Source: Autumnicola tepida
GTDB taxonomy: Bacteria > Bacteroidota > Bacteroidia > Flavobacteriales > Flavobacteriaceae
Direction: 5' to 3'
Assembly: GCF_031846485.1 (NCBI RefSeq)
Contig: NZ_JAVRHQ010000008.1
Span: 62,001-126,000 of the forward strand
Length of the DNA: 64,000 nt
Shown: in pieces, positions 15,973 through 25,842 of the stretch
Position numbering within the stretch: position 1 is the stretch's first letter
How the letters are laid out: each line of letters begins with the position of its first letter
Position numbers and translations under genes: made by a program
The notes under the pieces: model-generated
Databases searched by the model: none
What the model was told of the DNA's origin: nothing
The model's input: only the letters and a program-made list of their open reading frames with translations

Positions 15973-18104
15973 TGATGCAGAGGAAAGATCTTCAACATAT
16001 CAAACTCAGCGAACCAGATTTAGAATCTAAAATTCGGGATAATTCAGAATTTGAAACTCCTGAAGAAATTTTCTTAAAATCTTCCTATTCCGAAGAAGAT
16101 ATTAAGGAAACTGAACATTTAAAATTCGCGGCCGGGATTCCGCCATATTTGCGCGGTCCATATAGCACCATGTATGTGAGCAGGCCCTGGACCATCCGGC
16201 AATACGCAGGTTTTTCCACTGCCGAAGAGAGCAACGCTTTTTACAGGAGGAATCTTGCCGCCGGCCAGAAAGGGCTTTCCGTAGCTTTCGACCTTCCTAC
16301 GCACCGGGGTTACGATAGCGACCATAAACGCGTGGTGGGAGATGTGGGAAAAGCCGGGGTGGCCATAGATTCTGTGGAAGACATGAAGATCCTTTTCGAC
16401 CAGATTCCGCTGAACAAGATGTCGGTTTCCATGACCATGAACGGTGCGGTACTTCCTATTATGGCCTTTTATATAGTTGCCGCAGAAGAACAGGGCGTAA
16501 AACCGGAAGAACTTTCCGGAACTATTCAGAATGACATTTTAAAGGAGTTTATGGTGCGTAACACCTACATCTACCCTCCTACTCCTTCTATGCGGATTAT
16601 TTCTGATATTTTTGAGTACACATCCCGAAATATGCCAAAATTCAACAGTATAAGTATTTCGGGGTATCATATGCAGGAAGCCGGTGCCACCTGCGATATT
16701 GAACTAGCTTACACTTTGGCTGATGGGCTGGAATATATTCGAAAAGGACTGGAAGCAGGAATGGATATTGACAGTTTTGCGCCGCGGCTTTCCTTCTTCT
16801 GGGCCATTGGAATGAACCATTTTATGGAAATTGCAAAAATGAGGGCGGCGCGTATGCTCTGGGCAAAACTGGTAAAACAGTTTAACCCGAAAAACCCAAA
16901 GTCCCTGGCGCTAAGAACCCATTCCCAAACCAGCGGATGGAGTTTAACAGAACAGGACCCCTTTAACAATGTTGCCAGGACTTGTATTGAAGCGGCGGCG
17001 GCGGCTTTCGGCGGAACCCAAAGCTTACATACCAACGCCCTGGATGAAGCCATTGCCCTTCCAACAGATTTTTCAGCAAGAATCGCCAGGAACACCCAGC
17101 TTTATCTTCAGCAGGAAACAAAAATCACAAAAACGGTAGATCCCTGGGCAGGTAGCTATTATCTTGAAAGTTTAACAGATGAGATTGCACATCGTGCCTG
17201 GAGTTTAATTCAGGAAGTGGAAGATTTAGGCGGAATGACCAAAGCCATTGAAGCCGGAATTCCCAAAATGAGGATTGAAGAAGCCGCGGCTAAAAAACAG
17301 GCCAGGATAGACAGCGGCACCGATATTATTGTGGGCACCAACAAATATCGCCTTGAAAAGGAAGATCCGCTTGTTACACTGGAAGTGGATAATCAAACGG
17401 TAAGAAAGCAACAAGTTGAAAGGCTGGAAAAAATCAAATCGGAAAGAAATGCTGAAAAAGTAAGCAAAGCTTTGGCCGATCTATCTTCCGCAGCAAAAAA
17501 TAAAAGCAATAACTTGCTGGCGTTGGCCGTAGAAGCTGCCAGGCATAGAGCCACTTTGGGAGAAATAAGCGATGCTTTGGAAGAAGTTTACGGCAGGTAT
17601 AAAGCCAAAGTACAATCTTTTAGCGGAGTATATTCAAAAGAAATGAAAGACAATACTTCTTTTCAAAAAGCAAGGGAACTTGCCGATAAATTTGCCGAAC
17701 TGGAAGGCCGCCGCCCTCGCATTATGATTGCAAAAATGGGCCAGGATGGCCACGACCGCGGTGCTAAAGTAGTCGCCACGGGTTATGCCGATCTTGGATT
17801 TGATGTGGATATAGGTCCGCTTTTCCAAACTCCTAAAGAAGCGGCCAAACAGGCTGTGGAAAATGATGTACATATTTTAGGAGTTTCTTCCCTTGCCGCA
17901 GGCCATAAAACCCTTGTGCCACAGGTAATAGAAGAACTAAAGAAACATGACCGGGAAGATATAATGGTAATCGTTGGCGGAGTGATCCCTTCGCAGGATT
18001 ACCAGTTTTTATTTGATGCCGGTGCAGTAGCAGTTTTTGGCCCCGGAACAAAAATTAGCGACGCGGCTATTCAGTTGCTGGAAATTTTGATTGAAGAAGA
18101 TTAG
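15972..18104 (+). CDS. mutB: Methylmalonyl-CoA mutase, large catalytic subunit
   Basis: A 710-residue B12 enzyme. The N-terminal TIM barrel contains YVSRPWTIRQYAGFST and the CoA/substrate region GYHMQEAGAT. The C-terminal cobalamin-binding domain has the base-off motif DGHDRG (Asp592, axial ligand His594), followed by GVSSLAAGH and VIVGGVIP. It interconverts (R)-methylmalonyl-CoA and succinyl-CoA in the cytoplasm with adenosylcobalamin. The first ATG (15972) overlaps the mutA stop as TAATG; a second ATG follows at once, so the start could be three bases later. Translational coupling with mutA fits the 1:1 heterodimer. Confidence 0.96.
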   Translation: MMQRKDLQHIKLSEPDLESKIRDNSEFETPEEIFLKSSYSEEDIKETEHLKFAAGIPPYLRGPYSTMYVSRPWTIRQYAGFSTAEESNAFYRRNLAAGQKGLSVAFDLPTHRGYDSDHKRVVGDVGKAGVAIDSVEDMKILFDQIPLNKMSVSMTMNGAVLPIMAFYIVAAEEQGVKPEELSGTIQNDILKEFMVRNTYIYPPTPSMRIISDIFEYTSRNMPKFNSISISGYHMQEAGATCDIELAYTLADGLEYIRKGLEAGMDIDSFAPRLSFFWAIGMNHFMEIAKMRAARMLWAKLVKQFNPKNPKSLALRTHSQTSGWSLTEQDPFNNVARTCIEAAAAAFGGTQSLHTNALDEAIALPTDFSARIARNTQLYLQQETKITKTVDPWAGSYYLESLTDEIAHRAWSLIQEVEDLGGMTKAIEAGIPKMRIEEAAAKKQARIDSGTDIIVGTNKYRLEKEDPLVTLEVDNQTVRKQQVERLEKIKSERNAEKVSKALADLSSAAKNKSNNLLALAVEAARHRATLGEISDALEEVYGRYKAKVQSFSGVYSKEMKDNTSFQKARELADKFAELEGRRPRIMIAKMGQDGHDRGAKVVATGYADLGFDVDIGPLFQTPKEAAKQAVENDVHILGVSSLAAGHKTLVPQVIEELKKHDREDIMVIVGGVIPSQDYQFLFDAGAVAVFGPGTKISDAAIQLLEILIEED

Positions 18105-18159
18105 ATCCACTCTTTTCTAAACCTAAAACCTCGCCTTATGTATGGCTTGAAAACTAATA

Positions 18160-18819
18160 ATGATCGAATTAAAATTTAAGACTTTTAAAAGAGCTCCTTT
18201 TTTTGAAATTGCAAAACAGCTGATAAAGGGCAGAGATAAGATTTTGGACATTGGGGCGGGAGAAGGGAGCTTTGCTGATTATCTTCAAAAACTAGACATC
18301 TATTTACTCGAAGGAAATCCTGCCAGCGTCGCTAAACTAAAAAAAAGATATAAGAACGTATTTCAAGGTAAACTTCCTGATTTACCTTATGAGAATTCCT
18401 TTTTTGATCTTATACATATCAGTCATGTGATTGAACACCTCCATCCTGATGATATGTATAAAACGTTGAAAGAAATGGACAGGTGTTGTAAACCTGGCGG
18501 GGCAATAGTGGTCTCCACTCCCCTTTTCTGGAGCGGGTTTTACAATGACCTGTCTCATATAAAACCATACGATCCTCTCGTTCTGGAAAAATATTTTGGT
18601 GCGCTTCAAAAACCGAATTCCACTCGTGAAGTTATTTCCAAAAGCTATACAGTAGAGCGGCTTGAATATCGATATATGGAAGAAATTCCAGACTGGAATT
18701 TATACAGGTGTAATGGGCTTGTTCTTTTTCTGCTAAAAGTTCTTACCTTTCTAAGAAGAAGTATTTACAAAAAATATATTAGAACCGGATACACTATTGT
18801 GCTTAGGAAAGCAAATTAA
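18160..18819 (+). CDS. Class I SAM-dependent methyltransferase
   Basis: A 219-residue protein with a Methyltransf_11-type Rossmann domain. Motif I is ILDIGAGEGSF (about 29-39), the acidic end of strand 2 is YLLEGNP, and SFFDLIHISHVIEHLHPDD with LKPGG-like CKPGGAIVVSTP forms the later motifs. The basic, partly hydrophobic C-terminus (LFLLKVLTFLRRSIYKKYI) could touch the membrane. The substrate is not predictable; similar enzymes act in quinone or surface-glycan synthesis. It has its own spacing of 55 bases from mutB. Confidence 0.8.
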   Translation: MIELKFKTFKRAPFFEIAKQLIKGRDKILDIGAGEGSFADYLQKLDIYLLEGNPASVAKLKKRYKNVFQGKLPDLPYENSFFDLIHISHVIEHLHPDDMYKTLKEMDRCCKPGGAIVVSTPLFWSGFYNDLSHIKPYDPLVLEKYFGALQKPNSTREVISKSYTVERLEYRYMEEIPDWNLYRCNGLVLFLLKVLTFLRRSIYKKYIRTGYTIVLRKAN

Positions 18820-18894
18820 AATTAATTTGCGTACTTCCGGCAGGAACAAAATTCTGTTGTACCTAAAAGTCAGGATAATCTTAAACACTATTAA

Positions 18895-19956
18895 ATGAAA
18901 ACATTTACCTGCAATAACTGTGAGAATATTGTTTTTTATGAAAATGATATTTGTGGCTATTGCAGTAGTTTATTGGGATACTGGAACAGGGAGGAAAAAA
19001 TGCTCGCTGCTAAACCAGGAACAGTTTTTTCTAACAACGAAACATTTTTCAAATACTGCAGAAACCATGAATATGGCGCATGCAATTGGCTTATACCTTT
19101 AAATTTCGATATTGAATACTGTGAAGCCTGCCAGTTAAACAGCGTTATCCCTGATCTTGGAGACGCAAAAAGATTAGAAGAATGGCGTAAAATTGAATTC
19201 GCGAAACACAGGTTAATCTACAGCCTTAATAAGTTACAACTACTTTTTGTCTTTCCTCAAAAAGACAAGGAAGATCTTAAATTACAATTTCGTTTCCTGG
19301 CGCCGGACAATAGTAATGAAGGCGGAAAGAAAATATTAACAGGCCACCTAAATGGCATCATTACTTTAAATGTGGAAGAAGCAGACGATCTGAAAAGGGA
19401 GAAGGCAAGAATGCAGATGGGGGAAAAAATGCGCACCTTGCTGGGACACTTCCGGCATGAGATTGGCCATTTTTACTGGGAAGCTCTTATTTTGCCACAT
19501 CCGGAAAATCTGAGTCAGTTCAGGGATATTTTTGGAGACGAGTCAAAAGATTACGCTGAATCCCTGCAGGAATATTATAGAAATGGGCCCGCAGAAAATT
19601 GGCGGGAATCTTTTATAACCAAATACGCCTCTTCCCATCCATGGGAAGATTGGGCAGAAACCTGGGCTCATTATCTACATATTATGGATACCCTGGAAAC
19701 TGCACATTATTTTGGTGTAAAAATAGAACCACAGGAATTAAAGGCTAAACCCATACAAAGTGCGGGTATAGATCCATACAAAGAAGAAAAGTTTGAAGTA
19801 ATCGTGAATGAATATATTACTTTAACTATAGCCATAAATTCTTTGAACCGGGGGATGGGAATTCCTGATATTTATCCTTTTATTCTGAACAGTAAAGAAA
19901 TCATTAAATTAAGTTTTATACATAACCTGTTGTATCAGGGCAAACACTTAAATTAA
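18895..19956 (+). CDS. Putative zinc-binding metallopeptidase (Peptidase_Mx-like)
   Basis: A 353-residue protein. The N-terminus is a zinc-ribbon-like segment with Cys6/Cys9 and Cys20/Cys23, and a further CEAC pair at 76-79. The central domain has the gluzincin motif HEIGH (His188, Glu189, His192) with a helical acidic surround (HPWEDWAETWAHYLHI), where Glu and His downstream can complete the zinc site. This matches the 'putative zinc-binding peptidase' family known from many Gram-negatives, which is predicted cytoplasmic and uncharacterised. The SDR gene begins 12 bases after it, so they may be cotranscribed. Confidence 0.85.
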   Translation: MKTFTCNNCENIVFYENDICGYCSSLLGYWNREEKMLAAKPGTVFSNNETFFKYCRNHEYGACNWLIPLNFDIEYCEACQLNSVIPDLGDAKRLEEWRKIEFAKHRLIYSLNKLQLLFVFPQKDKEDLKLQFRFLAPDNSNEGGKKILTGHLNGIITLNVEEADDLKREKARMQMGEKMRTLLGHFRHEIGHFYWEALILPHPENLSQFRDIFGDESKDYAESLQEYYRNGPAENWRESFITKYASSHPWEDWAETWAHYLHIMDTLETAHYFGVKIEPQELKAKPIQSAGIDPYKEEKFEVIVNEYITLTIAINSLNRGMGIPDIYPFILNSKEIIKLSFIHNLLYQGKHLN

Positions 19957-19968
19957 GAACCTATAAAA

Positions 19969-20850
19969 ATGGACTACACCAAAAAAATGCTTCGTGATGA
20001 TGCTTTAAAAGGAAAGAATATTGTGGTAACCGGTGGTGGCAGCGGACTAGGTAAAGCGATGACCAAATATTTCCTGGAACTGGGGGCCAAGGTCGCCATC
20101 ACTTCAAGAAACCTGGAAAAACTTCAAAACACGGCTTCAGAATTAGAAAAAGAGACCGGCGGGAAATGTTTTCCTGTGCAATGTGATGTAAGGCATTACG
20201 AGCAGGTGGAGCAAATGCGGGAAAAGGTATTAGAGGAATTTGGAGGTGTAGACATCCTGCTTAACAATGCCGCGGGCAATTTCATTTCCCCTACCGAACG
20301 TTTGAGTGCAAATGCTTTTGACACTATTATTGACATTGTTCTTAAAGGAAGTAAAAATTGCACCCTTGCTTTTGGGAAACAATGGATTGATAAAGATGAA
20401 AAAGACAAAGTTATTCTTAACATTGTGACCACCTATGCCTGGACAGGATCTGCTTATGTTGTTCCGAGTGCTACCGCAAAAGCCGGTGTTCTGGCCATGA
20501 CGCGTTCCCTTGCCGTGGAATGGGCAAAATACGGCATCCGCTTTAACGCCATTGCTCCTGGGCCTTTCCCCACTAAAGGCGCCTGGGACAGGTTGCTTCC
20601 GGGGGATCTGAAAGATAAATTTAACCTGGCTAAAAAAGTTCCGCTTAAACGTGTGGGCGAGCATCAGGAACTGGCAAATTTAGCCGCTTACCTGGTTTCA
20701 GATTTTTCAGCTTATGTGAATGGAGAAGTGATAACTATAGACGGTGGAGAATGGCTTAAAGGAGCAGGGCAATTCAATTTATTAGAAGCAATTCCCGAAG
20801 AAATGTGGGACCAGCTGGAGGCCATGATAAAAGCGAAAAAAAGCAATTAG
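19969..20850 (+). CDS. SDR oxidoreductase, 2,4-dienoyl-CoA reductase-like
   Basis: A 293-residue short-chain dehydrogenase. The NADP(H)-binding motif is TGGGSGLG (21-28) and NNAAGN follows at 98-103. The active site does not follow the classical YxxxK; instead Tyr155 and Lys170 are 15 residues apart in TTYAWTGSAYVVPSATAKAG, exactly the pattern of the mitochondrial/peroxisomal 2,4-dienoyl-CoA reductases. APGPFPTKGAWDRL and DGGEWLKGAGQ also fit that group. It would reduce dienoyl-CoA during beta-oxidation of unsaturated fatty acids. That reaction is inferred from the motif. Confidence 0.85.
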   Translation: MDYTKKMLRDDALKGKNIVVTGGGSGLGKAMTKYFLELGAKVAITSRNLEKLQNTASELEKETGGKCFPVQCDVRHYEQVEQMREKVLEEFGGVDILLNNAAGNFISPTERLSANAFDTIIDIVLKGSKNCTLAFGKQWIDKDEKDKVILNIVTTYAWTGSAYVVPSATAKAGVLAMTRSLAVEWAKYGIRFNAIAPGPFPTKGAWDRLLPGDLKDKFNLAKKVPLKRVGEHQELANLAAYLVSDFSAYVNGEVITIDGGEWLKGAGQFNLLEAIPEEMWDQLEAMIKAKKSN

Positions 20851-21243
20851 GTTTAGGATTTAAAACTTCTGGTTTTCAGGTTTCAAGTTTAAAGTATAAA
20901 GTTTCAGGTTTAGAAATTTAAAGTTGCGGGGTTACCTTTCCTGATAATGGGCAAAAATACTTCCCATTAATTTCAGAAATTGCAAACTTTCATTATTCAC
21001 CAGCCATTAAAAAATTTCCCCGCAAATCCCGCAGATTATCGTAGAAATCCCAAACCGGTTATTCATTTTTCACTGAACTTTCCACTCTCTTCACCCTTCC
21101 CCATTCACTACAGACTAAAACCTGGAACAAAAAATTAACAACATAGAACCCACAACCGATATTCCTTTATAAGCTGTTAACAAAATCATTTTATATACCT
21201 ATAATTAATTGTATTTTTACGCTTCAAAAATCGACTACAATTA
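20851..21243. repeat. Intergenic region with 7-nt-periodic tracts
   Basis: This 393-base gap contains no gene. Two tracts keep a 7-base period while the unit sequence drifts. One spans 20851-20926 (units like caggttt, caagttt, taaagtt). The other, 21062-21159, holds 14 consecutive heptamers, for example ttcattt, ttcactg, ttcaccc, ttcacta, cagacta, gaacaaa, gaaccca. Both lie between the SDR stop and parA. Similar tracts occur elsewhere in the window. Confidence 0.7.
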
Positions 21244-22008
21244 ATGGGTAAAATCATTGCTATTGCCAACCAGAAAGGTGGTGTCGGGAAGACTACAACT
21301 TCAGTAAACCTGGCGGCATCGCTGGGGGTATTAGAGAAAAAAGTGCTGCTTATTGATGCCGACCCCCAGGCGAATGCAACTTCGGGATTGGGAATTGATG
21401 TGGAAACTGTGGAATCGGGCACATATCAGTTGCTGGAACATTCCACAAATGCCACCGATACCGTAATGCAAACCGGTTCTCCAAACCTGGACATTATCCC
21501 TGCGCATATAGACCTTGTGGCCATAGAAATTGAGCTGGTAGACCAGGAATCGAGGGAATATATGCTGAAAAAAGCCATAACTCCTTTAAAAGATAATTAC
21601 GATTATATTTTAATTGACTGTGCTCCTTCTTTGGGACTACTCACCCTTAACGCCCTTACGGCTTCAGATTCAGTAATTATTCCAATCCAGTGTGAATATT
21701 TTGCCCTGGAAGGTCTTGGCAAACTGCTGAACACCATTAAAAGCGTTCAGAAAATCCATAACAATAAACTGGATATTGAAGGGCTTCTGCTTACCATGTA
21801 CGATTCCAGGCTAAGGCTTTCCAACCAGGTGGTGGAAGAAGTGCAGAAACATTTTGATGAAATGGTATTTGAAACAATCATTCAGCGAAACGTGCGTTTA
21901 AGTGAAGCCCCCAGTTACGGGGAAAGCATTATAAACTATGATGCCGGCAGCAAAGGTGCCAGCAATTACCTGAGCCTGGCGCACGAAATTATTAAGAAAA
22001 ACTCCTAG
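21244..22008 (+). CDS. parA: Chromosome partitioning ATPase ParA (Soj)
   Basis: A 254-residue deviant Walker-type ATPase. The P-loop KGGVGKTT (11-18) has the signature Lys11, switch I is in DADPQAN, and Walker B is YILIDCAPSLG. ParA binds DNA nonspecifically in its ATP form and, with ParB bound at parS, moves sister origins apart; it often also regulates DnaA. It heads the run parA-parB-DUF5683-dapB-lepB-wbqC, with parB only three bases downstream. Confidence 0.97.
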   Translation: MGKIIAIANQKGGVGKTTTSVNLAASLGVLEKKVLLIDADPQANATSGLGIDVETVESGTYQLLEHSTNATDTVMQTGSPNLDIIPAHIDLVAIEIELVDQESREYMLKKAITPLKDNYDYILIDCAPSLGLLTLNALTASDSVIIPIQCEYFALEGLGKLLNTIKSVQKIHNNKLDIEGLLLTMYDSRLRLSNQVVEEVQKHFDEMVFETIIQRNVRLSEAPSYGESIINYDAGSKGASNYLSLAHEIIKKNS

Positions 22009-22011
22009 AAA

Positions 22012-22920
22012 ATGGCGAAGGCTACGAAGAAACAGGCTCTTGGACGCGGACTTTCAGCATTGCTGAAAGACCCGCAGAACGATATAAAATCTGCAGAAGA
22101 TAAAAATGCCGATAAACTGGTGGGCCATATTGTGGAACTGGACCTGGCTTCTATTGAAGTAAACCCTTTCCAGCCCAGGACCAGCTTTAATGAAGAATCA
22201 CTGAAGGAACTTGCTTCTTCCATCAGGGAATTAGGAGTAATCCAGCCAATTACCGTTAGGAAACTGGATTTCAATAAATATCAACTTGTTTCCGGAGAAA
22301 GACGTTACCGGGCTTCTAAGCTGGTAGGACTGGAAACAATTCCGTCATACATTCGTATTGCCAACGACCAGGAATCTCTGGAAATGGCGCTTGTTGAAAA
22401 TATCCAGCGCCAGGACCTGGACCCCATAGAAATTGCCCTTTCTTATCAGCGCTTAATGGACGAAATTAGCCTTACCCAGGAACAGCTGAGTGAAAGGGTG
22501 GGAAAGAACAGGTCTACAATTGCCAATTATCTAAGATTGTTAAAACTGGACCCTATCATACAAACAGGCATGCGGGATGGTTTTATGTCTATGGGGCATG
22601 GCCGCGCTTTGATTAATGTGGACGACCCACAAATGCAGCTGGATATTTATGAAAAAGTGCTGGAAAGATCACTTTCTGTAAGAGATACTGAAAAACTGGT
22701 GCGGGAAATGCAGGAAGGAAAAACCGGCAAGTCCAAAACGGCTTCCAGGACACCTTCAGTAGCGCCGGTTTATAAAAAAGGAGTGAAAGAATTTTCAGAA
22801 TATCTTGGAGCCAGGGTTGATGTAAAGGTCTCAAAAAAAGGAAGCGGGAAATTAACCATTCCTTTTAATTCCGAAGAAGATTTCAACCGCATCAAAAAAC
22901 TTATCCAGGGTGAAGATTAA
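22012..22920 (+). CDS. parB: Chromosome partitioning protein ParB (Spo0J)
   Basis: A 302-residue ParB. After the basic N-terminus (LGRGLSALL), the CTPase/N-domain has ENPFQPR-like VNPFQPRTSF (50-59), GERRYRA (95-101) and ENIQRQDLDP (129-138). The helix-turn-helix LTQEQLSERVGKNRSTIANY lies near 154-173, followed by a C-terminal dimerisation domain. It loads as a clamp at parS and stimulates ParA. No parS-like palindrome was spotted in this window by eye. Its end overlaps the next gene's GTG start by 11 bases. Confidence 0.97.
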   Translation: MAKATKKQALGRGLSALLKDPQNDIKSAEDKNADKLVGHIVELDLASIEVNPFQPRTSFNEESLKELASSIRELGVIQPITVRKLDFNKYQLVSGERRYRASKLVGLETIPSYIRIANDQESLEMALVENIQRQDLDPIEIALSYQRLMDEISLTQEQLSERVGKNRSTIANYLRLLKLDPIIQTGMRDGFMSMGHGRALINVDDPQMQLDIYEKVLERSLSVRDTEKLVREMQEGKTGKSKTASRTPSVAPVYKKGVKEFSEYLGARVDVKVSKKGSGKLTIPFNSEEDFNRIKKLIQGED

Positions 22921-23494
22921 AACGCTCATCTTAACAGGAGCATTGCTTTTGTGCATTTCCGGCATCTGCACAGCACAGGAAGATTCCCTTGCCGTTGCAC
23001 CAAAACGAGCGCTGGATTCCCCTGTTTTAAATGAAGATTCCGAACCTTACAACCCTCTTGCCCCGGCCAAGGCAGCCTTTTTCTCTGCCATTCTCCCGGG
23101 GTTGGGCCAGGCTTATAACGGCCAGTACTGGAAAATCCCCATTGCTTATGCCGGGCTGGGAATTGGAGTTTACTTTTACATAGATAATGATGAAAAATAC
23201 AACCGCTACCGGGATGCCTATAAATCCAGGCTCGCCGGCAGGGAAGACGATGAATTTTTTGGTTCGATTTCTACCAGCAGGCTCATAGATGCGCAGGAAC
23301 TTTTCCAGCGCAACAAAGAGATTTCTATCCTCGTAACCGTGGGAATCTACATTCTCAATATCGTGGATGCCAATGTAACGGCTCACCTGCAACAGTTTAA
23401 TGTTAACGAGGACCTTAGCTTAAAGCCGAAAATGAACTATGATGTTTTAACGGGCAAACCTAACTACGGCTTGTCCTTAAATTTTAATTTTTAA
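22910..23494 (+). CDS. DUF5683 family exported membrane protein
   Basis: A 194-residue protein starting at GTG (22910), which overlaps parB by 11 bases and yields a proper Sec signal (MKIKTLILTGALLLCISGICTAQ would be the first 23 residues). After a proline-rich linker comes the conserved PAKAAFFSAILPGLGQAYN-like motif, then two predicted membrane segments (about 70-90 and 140-160) and a beta-rich end. The family sits next to parB and dapB throughout Flavobacteriia and has no known function. Location is inner or outer membrane; I cannot tell which. Confidence 0.85.
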   Translation: MKIKTLILTGALLLCISGICTAQEDSLAVAPKRALDSPVLNEDSEPYNPLAPAKAAFFSAILPGLGQAYNGQYWKIPIAYAGLGIGVYFYIDNDEKYNRYRDAYKSRLAGREDDEFFGSISTSRLIDAQELFQRNKEISILVTVGIYILNIVDANVTAHLQQFNVNEDLSLKPKMNYDVLTGKPNYGLSLNFNF

Positions 23495-24210
23495 TGAAAA
23501 TTGCACTTTTAGGATACGGGAAAATGGGAAAAGCGATTGAAGAAATCGCCGCCAACAGGGGCCATGAGATTGTGCTTCGTGTTTCTGAAGATATAGAAAG
23601 CTATAACCTTAAAGAAATTGAAATAGACGTTGCTATTGATTTTAGTGTTCCCAAAGCAGCCTTTAAAAATATTACCACGGCATTTAAGAATAAGATCCCG
23701 GTTGTTTCCGGCACCACGGGCTGGCTGGACGATTATGAGAAGGCTACTGAAATATGTAAAAAAGAAGACGCCGCTTTTATTTACGCGTCAAACTTCAGCA
23801 TTGGAGTGAATGTTTTTTTTGAATTGAATAAAAAGCTGGCTCAGATGATGAAGGGCCTGCAGGACTATTCTGTAGAAATTGAAGAAATACATCATACTCA
23901 AAAACTGGATGCGCCCAGCGGGACAGCTATAAGCCTGGCACAACAAATAATTTCAGAAAATCCGAATAAAAAAGGCTGGCAGCTGGACCATGCCGATAAA
24001 GATGAAATTCCCGTACATGCAAAGCGGATTACCGATGTTCACGGGACACACACCGTTTCCTATAAATCCACCATAGATACTATTGAAATTATGCATATGG
24101 CACATTCCCGCCAGGGATTTGCCCTTGGCGCAGTAATTGCCGCTGAATGGCTAAAGGACAAAAAAGGCGTTTATACGATGAAGGATGTTCTAAGCAGTCT
24201 TTTTGAATAA
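23494..24210 (+). CDS. dapB: 4-hydroxy-tetrahydrodipicolinate reductase
   Basis: A 238-residue NAD(P)H-dependent reductase of the diaminopimelate/lysine pathway. The Rossmann motif is GYGKMG (7-12), SGTTGW lies at 72-77, and the catalytic segment EIHHTQKLDAPSGTA supplies His133/His134 and Lys137. It makes tetrahydrodipicolinate, needed for peptidoglycan and lysine. The ATG overlaps the DUF5683 stop (TAATG). The protein is shorter than the E. coli enzyme, as usual for Bacteroidota. Confidence 0.96.
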   Translation: MKIALLGYGKMGKAIEEIAANRGHEIVLRVSEDIESYNLKEIEIDVAIDFSVPKAAFKNITTAFKNKIPVVSGTTGWLDDYEKATEICKKEDAAFIYASNFSIGVNVFFELNKKLAQMMKGLQDYSVEIEEIHHTQKLDAPSGTAISLAQQIISENPNKKGWQLDHADKDEIPVHAKRITDVHGTHTVSYKSTIDTIEIMHMAHSRQGFALGAVIAAEWLKDKKGVYTMKDVLSSLFE

Positions 24211-24264
24211 TTTTTAGTAACAAATTAGCTTTTTGCGTTACCTATAACAGCAAATAACATTATT

Positions 24265-25836
24265 ATGACATTTACAGAATGGTTTCTGTTTTTCCTTGCA
24301 ATACAGGTGATTCATTTCCTCGGAACCTGGAAACTCTATCAAAAAGCAGGGAGAAAAGCATGGGAAGCTCTTGTTCCCGTATATAATGCAGTAATCCTGA
24401 TGAAGATTATTAACCGCCCATGGTGGTGGGTAATCCTTCTTTTTATTCCAATTGTTAACTTAATTATGTTTCCGGTGATATGGGTGGAAACCGTTAGGAG
24501 TTTTGGCAGGCATTCCACCGCCGATACCTGGCTGGCTATCCTTACGCTTGGTTTTTATATCTACTACGTGAATTATGCGCTGGATGTAAATTATATTGAA
24601 GACAGGAGCCTGAAACCACGTACGGAAGCAGGAGAATGGATTAGCTCTATCCTCTTTGCCGTTATTGCGGCTACTATTGTGCACACTTACATTATGCAGC
24701 CGTTTACCATTCCCACGTCTTCTTTGGAAAAGACTTTGCTGGTGGGAGATTTTCTTTTTGTAAGTAAATTCCATTACGGGGCGAGGGTACCTATGACTGC
24801 TGTGGCTTTTCCCATGGTGCATGACACCATTCCGTTTCTGGGAATAAAATCTTACCTCACCAAGCCGCAGATTCCTTATATGCGTTTCCCCGGATTCGAG
24901 AAAATCGAGCGTAACGATATTGTAGTTTTCAACTGGCCTGTAGATACCGTAAATGCTTTTCAGCAATGGGGAGACGGGAAATATTACTACAAACCTATAG
25001 ATAAAAAATCCAATTATGTAAAGCGTGCGGTGGGTGTTCCCGGGGATTCGCTGAGTATTTTGGACGGAAAAGTTCAAATTAATGGCGAACCATTAGCACT
25101 TCCCGTTCGGGCTAAAGTACAGTACACCTATTACGGAACCACAAAAGGCCAGGGCTTTAGTCCGCAATACATGGTGCAGGATCTGGGAATTACAGATGGT
25201 TACGGTTATAATCCCAATACGAATGAATTTTTTATACAATCGCTTACAGAAGAAGCTTACGAAAGGCTGCAAAACAATCCGAATGTGGCTTCTATTGAAA
25301 GGAAAATTGATTCTGCGGGAGTAAAACTCTCTAATATTTTCCCTAATAACAACAAGGTAAACTGGAATGCCGATAACTTTGGACCGGTGTATATTCCGAA
25401 GCAGGGCGTTACTGTTCCTATAAATCAGCAATCTTTACCATTTTACCGAAGAATTATTGAAACCTATGAGGGAAGCGAACTGGGAGTGGACAATAAAATT
25501 AGCTTTAACGGAAACCAGGTTTTGCTGAATGGAAAACAAATTGATTCCTACACCTTTAAACAGAATTATTACTGGATGATGGGTGATAACCGCAACAACA
25601 GTGAAGACAGCCGTTTCTGGGGTTTTGTTCCTGAAAATCATGTAGTGGGAAAACCTGTATTTATCTGGTTTAGCTGGGATTCTAATGCCCAGGGCATTAT
25701 GAACAAAATTCGCTGGGACAGGGTTTTCACCACCGTACGCGGCCAGGGAACCCCCGTTTCTTATCTTCCTTATGCCCTGATGATTGTGGTGGTGCTTATC
25801 GCCTTCAATTACTTCAAAAAAAGAAGAAATTCTTAA
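24265..25836 (+). CDS. lepB: Signal peptidase I, large Bacteroidetes type
   Basis: A 523-residue membrane protease that removes Sec and Tat signal peptides. The first 120 residues form an extra hydrophobic domain (three or four helices, GRHSTADTWLAILTLGFY) not present in E. coli LepB. The S26 catalytic Ser is Ser153 in IPTSSLEKTL, and the general base Lys253 lies in YVKRAVGVPGD. Box E, GDNRNNSEDSRFWGFVP, follows. The long inserted beta domain between them (about 270-430) and the C-terminal helix are typical of the phylum. It is preceded by 54 noncoding bases and followed closely by wbqC. Confidence 0.95.
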   Translation: MTFTEWFLFFLAIQVIHFLGTWKLYQKAGRKAWEALVPVYNAVILMKIINRPWWWVILLFIPIVNLIMFPVIWVETVRSFGRHSTADTWLAILTLGFYIYYVNYALDVNYIEDRSLKPRTEAGEWISSILFAVIAATIVHTYIMQPFTIPTSSLEKTLLVGDFLFVSKFHYGARVPMTAVAFPMVHDTIPFLGIKSYLTKPQIPYMRFPGFEKIERNDIVVFNWPVDTVNAFQQWGDGKYYYKPIDKKSNYVKRAVGVPGDSLSILDGKVQINGEPLALPVRAKVQYTYYGTTKGQGFSPQYMVQDLGITDGYGYNPNTNEFFIQSLTEEAYERLQNNPNVASIERKIDSAGVKLSNIFPNNNKVNWNADNFGPVYIPKQGVTVPINQQSLPFYRRIIETYEGSELGVDNKISFNGNQVLLNGKQIDSYTFKQNYYWMMGDNRNNSEDSRFWGFVPENHVVGKPVFIWFSWDSNAQGIMNKIRWDRVFTTVRGQGTPVSYLPYALMIVVVLIAFNYFKKRRNS

Positions 25837-25842
25837 ACCAGC

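Noticed and set aside
16709..17095. Minus-strand 128-codon ORF inside mutB
   Set aside because: Shadow of the strongly conserved mutase coding frame.
20851..22920. parS site near parAB
   Set aside because: No 16-bp palindrome of the usual parS type was seen by eye in this stretch.
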